From positions 1 through 14,916 of the forward strand of contig CAMLGO010000011.1 in NCBI GenBank assembly GCA_946479665.1: 14,916 bases of DNA. The letters run 5' to 3'. Each line of letters starts with the position of its first letter. The stretch's first letter is position 1. Below, one piece after another: positions 12,374 through 14,916 of the stretch. Source of the DNA: an uncultured Candidatus Saccharibacteria bacterium. GTDB taxonomy: Bacteria; Patescibacteria; Saccharimonadia; Saccharimonadales; UBA6022. The notes under the pieces were generated by a model. It made no database searches. It had not been told where the DNA came from and saw nothing but the letters and a program-made list of their open reading frames with translations. The position numbers and the translations under genes are program-made.

Positions 12374-13390
12374 ATGTTTACGTTTACGGTAATTATCCTT
12401 GTTGTGGTTTTTGCACTTCTGTTGCTCACGGCTGGCGTGCGACCAGTGCGAAGTTCACTGAGCCCGTTCGAACTGGCGCGCCGCCAAGGGGTGGGCGATA
12501 AAACGGCAGTAGCAATAGCGCGCCGCGAAGCGTTGCTAAATGATGTCGCCTCAATGCAACGGGCGGTCGTTGCTCTTTTTTTGGTCATTTCCGTGGTGCT
12601 TGCCGTCGTAGCGTTTGGGTGGCTGATCGGAATCGTGATCGCTGTCCTTATCGCACTTGAGTATGGAGCAATTGCAAAACTACGTCCTATCCAAATAAGA
12701 GCGCAGAAAGTGTATGAGCGGTATGAGGTGTATATTCTTGATTTCATCGAGAAATTTCCATTCATTGCGCGCTTGTTGCGTGGTGTCAGTATAGAGACAC
12801 CATCGAATGCCCGGCTTGATTCGCGCGAAGAGCTTGAGCATCTCGTAGCCGAAAGCGGTGCATTGCTTGGTGTGGACGAGCGCAAATTAATTCTTCACAG
12901 CCTCAAATTCAACGCACGTACGGTGAGTGAAATTATGATACCGAAGGGTATGATCGACAGTATTGATAAGAAGGAGCTACTCGGCCCGCTCGTACTCGAC
13001 GACCTTCATAAGACGGGCCACAGTCGTTTTCCGGTTATCGACAAGGATATCGATCATGTAGTGGGCATGCTGCACATTCAGGATCTTCTGACAATTGGGG
13101 CAAAACGCTCTGAGACGGTTGAGAAAACGATGTTGCCGCGCGTGTTTTATATCCGTGAAGACCAAAGCCTGCAGCATGCGTTGTCGGCTTTTTTGCGTAC
13201 GCATCACCATCTGTTTGTCGTTGTGAATGAGTTTCGCGAGACGGTTGGCTTGATCAGTCTCGAGGATGTCATTGAGGCGTTACTTGGGCGCAAGATTATC
13301 GACGAATTCGACGCTCACGACGACCTGCGCGCAGTGGCTCTTCGCAACCCTCGGGGCAACAATCATTCGCCGGGGGGCGAAAACGTCTAG
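12374..13390 (+). CDS. CorC/CNNM-like membrane protein with CBS-domain pair
   Basis: This 338-residue protein has an N-terminal membrane helix (about 3-21), a second hydrophobic region (about 63-100, probably two helices), then a linker helix with LDSREELEHLVAESGALLGV (about 148-167). Next come RTVSEIMIPKGMIDSID (182-198, start of the first CBS motif, as in TlyC/CorC proteins), SRFPVIDKDIDHVVGMLHIQDLL, and the second CBS motif with HLFVVVNEFRETVGLISLEDVIEALLGRKIIDEFD (279-313). Relatives are linked to Mg2+/Co2+ efflux. The membrane part is shorter and less conserved than the usual four-helix DUF21 domain, and the C-terminal CorC_HlyC domain is absent. The start is the ATG at 12374, close behind a -10 box (TACAAT), so the mRNA may be leaderless; a GGGGAAAG just before the ATG could also bind ribosomes. 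Confidence 0.87.
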   Translation: MFTFTVIILVVVFALLLLTAGVRPVRSSLSPFELARRQGVGDKTAVAIARREALLNDVASMQRAVVALFLVISVVLAVVAFGWLIGIVIAVLIALEYGAIAKLRPIQIRAQKVYERYEVYILDFIEKFPFIARLLRGVSIETPSNARLDSREELEHLVAESGALLGVDERKLILHSLKFNARTVSEIMIPKGMIDSIDKKELLGPLVLDDLHKTGHSRFPVIDKDIDHVVGMLHIQDLLTIGAKRSETVEKTMLPRVFYIREDQSLQHALSAFLRTHHHLFVVVNEFRETVGLISLEDVIEALLGRKIIDEFDAHDDLRAVALRNPRGNNHSPGGENV

Positions 13391-13407
13391 CTCTATTGCC
13401 TTTACAG

Positions 13408-13416
13408 TGGTAAAAT
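13408..13416 (+). promoter_or_regulatory. Extended -10 promoter upstream of aspS
   Basis: TGGTAAAAT: an extended -10 element (TGn directly before TAAAAT). Transcription should start about 13423, directly before a 15-codon ORF at 13425, leaving a leader of about 120 bases before aspS. There is no usable -35 box. Confidence 0.45.
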
Positions 13417-13424
13417 GGCCATAT

Positions 13425-13472
13425 ATGACATGGCAAGTAGTAACTGATAATGATCAACGGGTCGGCAATTAG
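13425..13472 (+). CDS. Possible aspS leader peptide
   Basis: A 15-codon ORF, MTWQVVTDNDQRVGN, starting 8 bases after the -10 box (leaderless layout) and ending at a TAG. It contains Asp-Asn-Asp at residues 8-10. A peptide with Asp and Asn codons in front of an aspartyl-tRNA synthetase gene is what a ribosome-mediated leader sensor would look like. No strong terminator follows, so any mechanism is uncertain and the ORF may be chance. Confidence 0.3.
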   Translation: MTWQVVTDNDQRVGN

Positions 13473-13498
13473 CTCGGCGAGCTTCTTGTGATCGACCC
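13459..13498 (+). other. Nested hairpin in the aspS leader
   Basis: Outer stem GGGTCG (13459-13464) with CGACCC (13493-13498); inner hairpin AGCTC-GGC-GAGCT (13471-13483). The outer 5' arm lies within the 15-codon ORF and the inner arm begins in its stop codon, so translation would open the outer stem. It is not a T-box: no AGGGTGG element is present. Confidence 0.5.
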
Positions 13499-13542
13499 TC
13501 ATCCAGCCATCGACACTATCTAAATCCAAAAGGAACATTATT

Positions 13543-14916
13543 ATGACACGAACACTTGTCCGAGAACTAGCCACTAAGGTCGGCGATACCGTTACTGTAA
13601 GTGGCTGGGTGCACGCTCGCCGCGATCACGGTGGCCTTATCTTTATTGATCTGCGCGACCATACTGACATCATCCAACTAGTTGTCCAGCCAGAAAAGGC
13701 CGAGGCGTTTGCACTCGCCGAGCAGGTGCGTGACGAATTCGTCATTGCCGTGACAGGGCTTGTAAAGGAACGTGACGAATCATTGAAGAACCCGAACATT
13801 CCAACCGGTAGTATTGAGCTCGTAGCTGATGAGCTTCGCGTCCTCAACCGTTCCGAAGCGCTACCTATCCCGATCCATAGCGACGCCCCGCAAGCCAGCG
13901 AAGAGTTGCGTCTCAAGTATCGCTACCTCGATTTGCGCCGTTCGAAGATGCAGGACATGCTGAAAAATCGTTCCGCTTACTATCGCATCTTGCGTGACTA
14001 TATGGAAGAACGTGAATTTACAGAAGTAACGACGCCGATTTTGGCAAACTCGAGCCCAGAGGGCGCACGCGACTTCCTCGTGCCATCACGTGTCCACCCG
14101 GGTAAATTCTATGCCTTGCCACAAGCTCCGCAACAGTTCAAGCAGCTGCTAATGGTCGGCGGCGTATCACGTTACTATCAAATTGCCACCTGTTTCCGTG
14201 ATGAAGATCCTCGTGCTGATCGTTTATACGGCGACTTTTATCAGCTCGACCTTGAGATGTCATTCGTTGAAGACGGTGAAGAAGTGCGCTCAATGATGGA
14301 GCCGCTTATTAAAGACTTGGTAACTAGCTTTGCCGGCAAGACACTTGCAAGTGACGATGTGCCGCGCATCCCGTACCAAGAAGCTATGGATCGTTTCGGC
14401 TCAGACAAACCAGACCTGCGCTTTGGTATGGAGCTGATTGATCTTTCTGAAACCCTCGCCCGTACCGGGTTCGGTGTCTTCGCGAATACAATCTCTAGTG
14501 GCGGCGTAGTGAAGGCGATTCGAGTTGCGGGCGGCGCATCGCTAAGTCGCAAGCAAATCGATCAGTTTACCGACATCGCTAAAAGTGAAGGTGCTGGTGG
14601 ACTGGCATACATCATGTACGAGAACGGTGAAGTAAAATCTCCAATCGCTAAGTTCCTCTCGAGCGATGAGCTTGTGGCTATTCAGACAAAGCTTGGGGCC
14701 AACGACGGTGATGCTATCTTCTTTGGCGCCGATAGGCGCGAGGTGGCGAATAAAGTGCTTGGGCGTCTTCGTTCGGAATTTGCAACCCACTTCGATTTGA
14801 AAGATCCAACCAAAGTTGCTCTGGCGTGGATTGTTGATTTTCCATTTTACGAATGGGACGACAAAGCCAAGAAGGTTGATTTCGGACATAACCCATTCAG
14901 TATGCCGCGCGGTGGT
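13543..14916 (+). CDS. aspS: Aspartyl-tRNA synthetase (3' end beyond window)
   Basis: This class II aminoacyl-tRNA synthetase attaches Asp to tRNA. The first 458 codons are present; the family has about 590. Seen in order: N-terminal anticodon-binding OB fold (1-105) with SGWVHARRDHGGLIFIDLRD (20-39), then RYLDLRR (127-133), motif 1 region (about 140-165), SSPEGARDFLVPSR (170-183) and ALPQAPQQFKQLLM (191-204). Motif 2, CFRDEDPRADRLYGDFYQLDLEMSF, is at 217-241, followed by the bacterial GAD insertion (about 285-415). It breaks off after FGHNPFSMPRGG, just before motif 3. His29 in 'RDHGG' is the residue linked to non-discriminating AspRS, where discriminating E. coli type enzymes have Leu. Motif 2 normally reads QPEFTQ; here it is LYGDFYQ. 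AAAGGAA lies 8 bases before the ATG. Confidence 0.97.
   Translation, partial: MTRTLVRELATKVGDTVTVSGWVHARRDHGGLIFIDLRDHTDIIQLVVQPEKAEAFALAEQVRDEFVIAVTGLVKERDESLKNPNIPTGSIELVADELRVLNRSEALPIPIHSDAPQASEELRLKYRYLDLRRSKMQDMLKNRSAYYRILRDYMEEREFTEVTTPILANSSPEGARDFLVPSRVHPGKFYALPQAPQQFKQLLMVGGVSRYYQIATCFRDEDPRADRLYGDFYQLDLEMSFVEDGEEVRSMMEPLIKDLVTSFAGKTLASDDVPRIPYQEAMDRFGSDKPDLRFGMELIDLSETLARTGFGVFANTISSGGVVKAIRVAGGASLSRKQIDQFTDIAKSEGAGGLAYIMYENGEVKSPIAKFLSSDELVAIQTKLGANDGDAIFFGADRREVANKVLGRLRSEFATHFDLKDPTKVALAWIVDFPFYEWDDKAKKVDFGHNPFSMPRGG

Noticed and set aside
12310..12885. 191-codon minus-strand ORF, Ser/Arg/Thr-rich, overlapping the CorC-like gene
   Set aside because: The biased composition and position are typical of an antisense shadow of a CBS-protein gene; no start signals.
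13391..13542. T-box riboswitch in front of aspS
   Set aside because: No AGGGTGG(N)ACCGCG antiterminator motif, no specifier stem and no terminator. Only two short nested stems are present.
13296..13574. 92-codon minus-strand ORF over the aspS leader
   Set aside because: It covers the end of the CorC-like gene and the start of aspS, has an Arg-rich tail, no ribosome site and no family resemblance.
1..14916. tRNA or rRNA genes, CRISPR arrays, insertion sequences
   Set aside because: I read both strands for cloverleaf ends, regular spacer-repeat arrays, transposase motifs and terminal repeats and saw none.

Overview
The window looks like a piece of a small bacterial genome of roughly 50% GC by eye, read with the standard code (TGA, TAA and TAG all end genes). 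Genes are packed tightly, with overlapping starts and stops, tail-to-tail pairs separated by 0 and 7 bases, short divergent promoters and several probable leaderless transcripts. The divergent F-type ATPase operon, a shortened CCA enzyme and this compactness suggest a Patescibacteria/CPR member, most likely Candidatus Saccharibacteria (TM7). That placement is inference; no rRNA or other marker is present.

Layout. Positions 1-3724 (minus strand) carry an F-type ATPase operon: a secreted/membrane protein with a c-subunit-like hairpin, then b, delta, alpha and the start of gamma. No a subunit and no ordinary c subunit precede b. Positions 3850-5649 (plus) hold an orphan gene with a strong promoter, a PhnB-like VOC protein, an Mpg/AAG-type 3-methyladenine DNA glycosylase and a two-helix small membrane protein. 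Positions 5650-7285 hold a divergent pair, the CCA-adding enzyme (minus) and a PCMT-type methyltransferase (plus), sharing a 20-base perfect palindrome that supplies both -10 boxes. Positions 7293-8216 are a divergent stress pair, Hsp20 (minus) and a GlsB/YeaQ/YmgE membrane protein (plus). The space between them holds an Hsp20 promoter, an inverted repeat at its start point and a perfect TGTGA-N6-TCACA palindrome.

Positions 8284-10279 form an AbrB-type regulator plus DHA2-family MFS exporter unit; its promoter contains three CATAC repeats at exact 9-bp steps. A CorA-type Mg2+ channel follows (10304-11236), then a 350-bp stretch with a good promoter, a 30-codon ORF with a Shine-Dalgarno sequence, two hairpins and a bidirectional terminator. 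A membrane-anchored DsbA-like thiol oxidoreductase (minus) and a CorC/CNNM-like CBS protein (plus) diverge from a shared 84-bp promoter region. The window ends inside aspS, whose 150-bp leader holds an extended -10 box, a possible 15-codon leader peptide with Asp-Asn-Asp, and nested hairpins.

How the genes fit together: energy coupling or ATP hydrolysis (atp), tRNA and protein quality (cca, aspS, pcm), base repair (mpg), envelope stress and export (hsp20, glsB, MFS, DsbA-like) and divalent cations (CorA, CorC-like). The strongest leads are the unusual Fo part of the ATPase, the CRP/FNR-type palindromes, the recurring leaderless promoter layout and the aspS leader.
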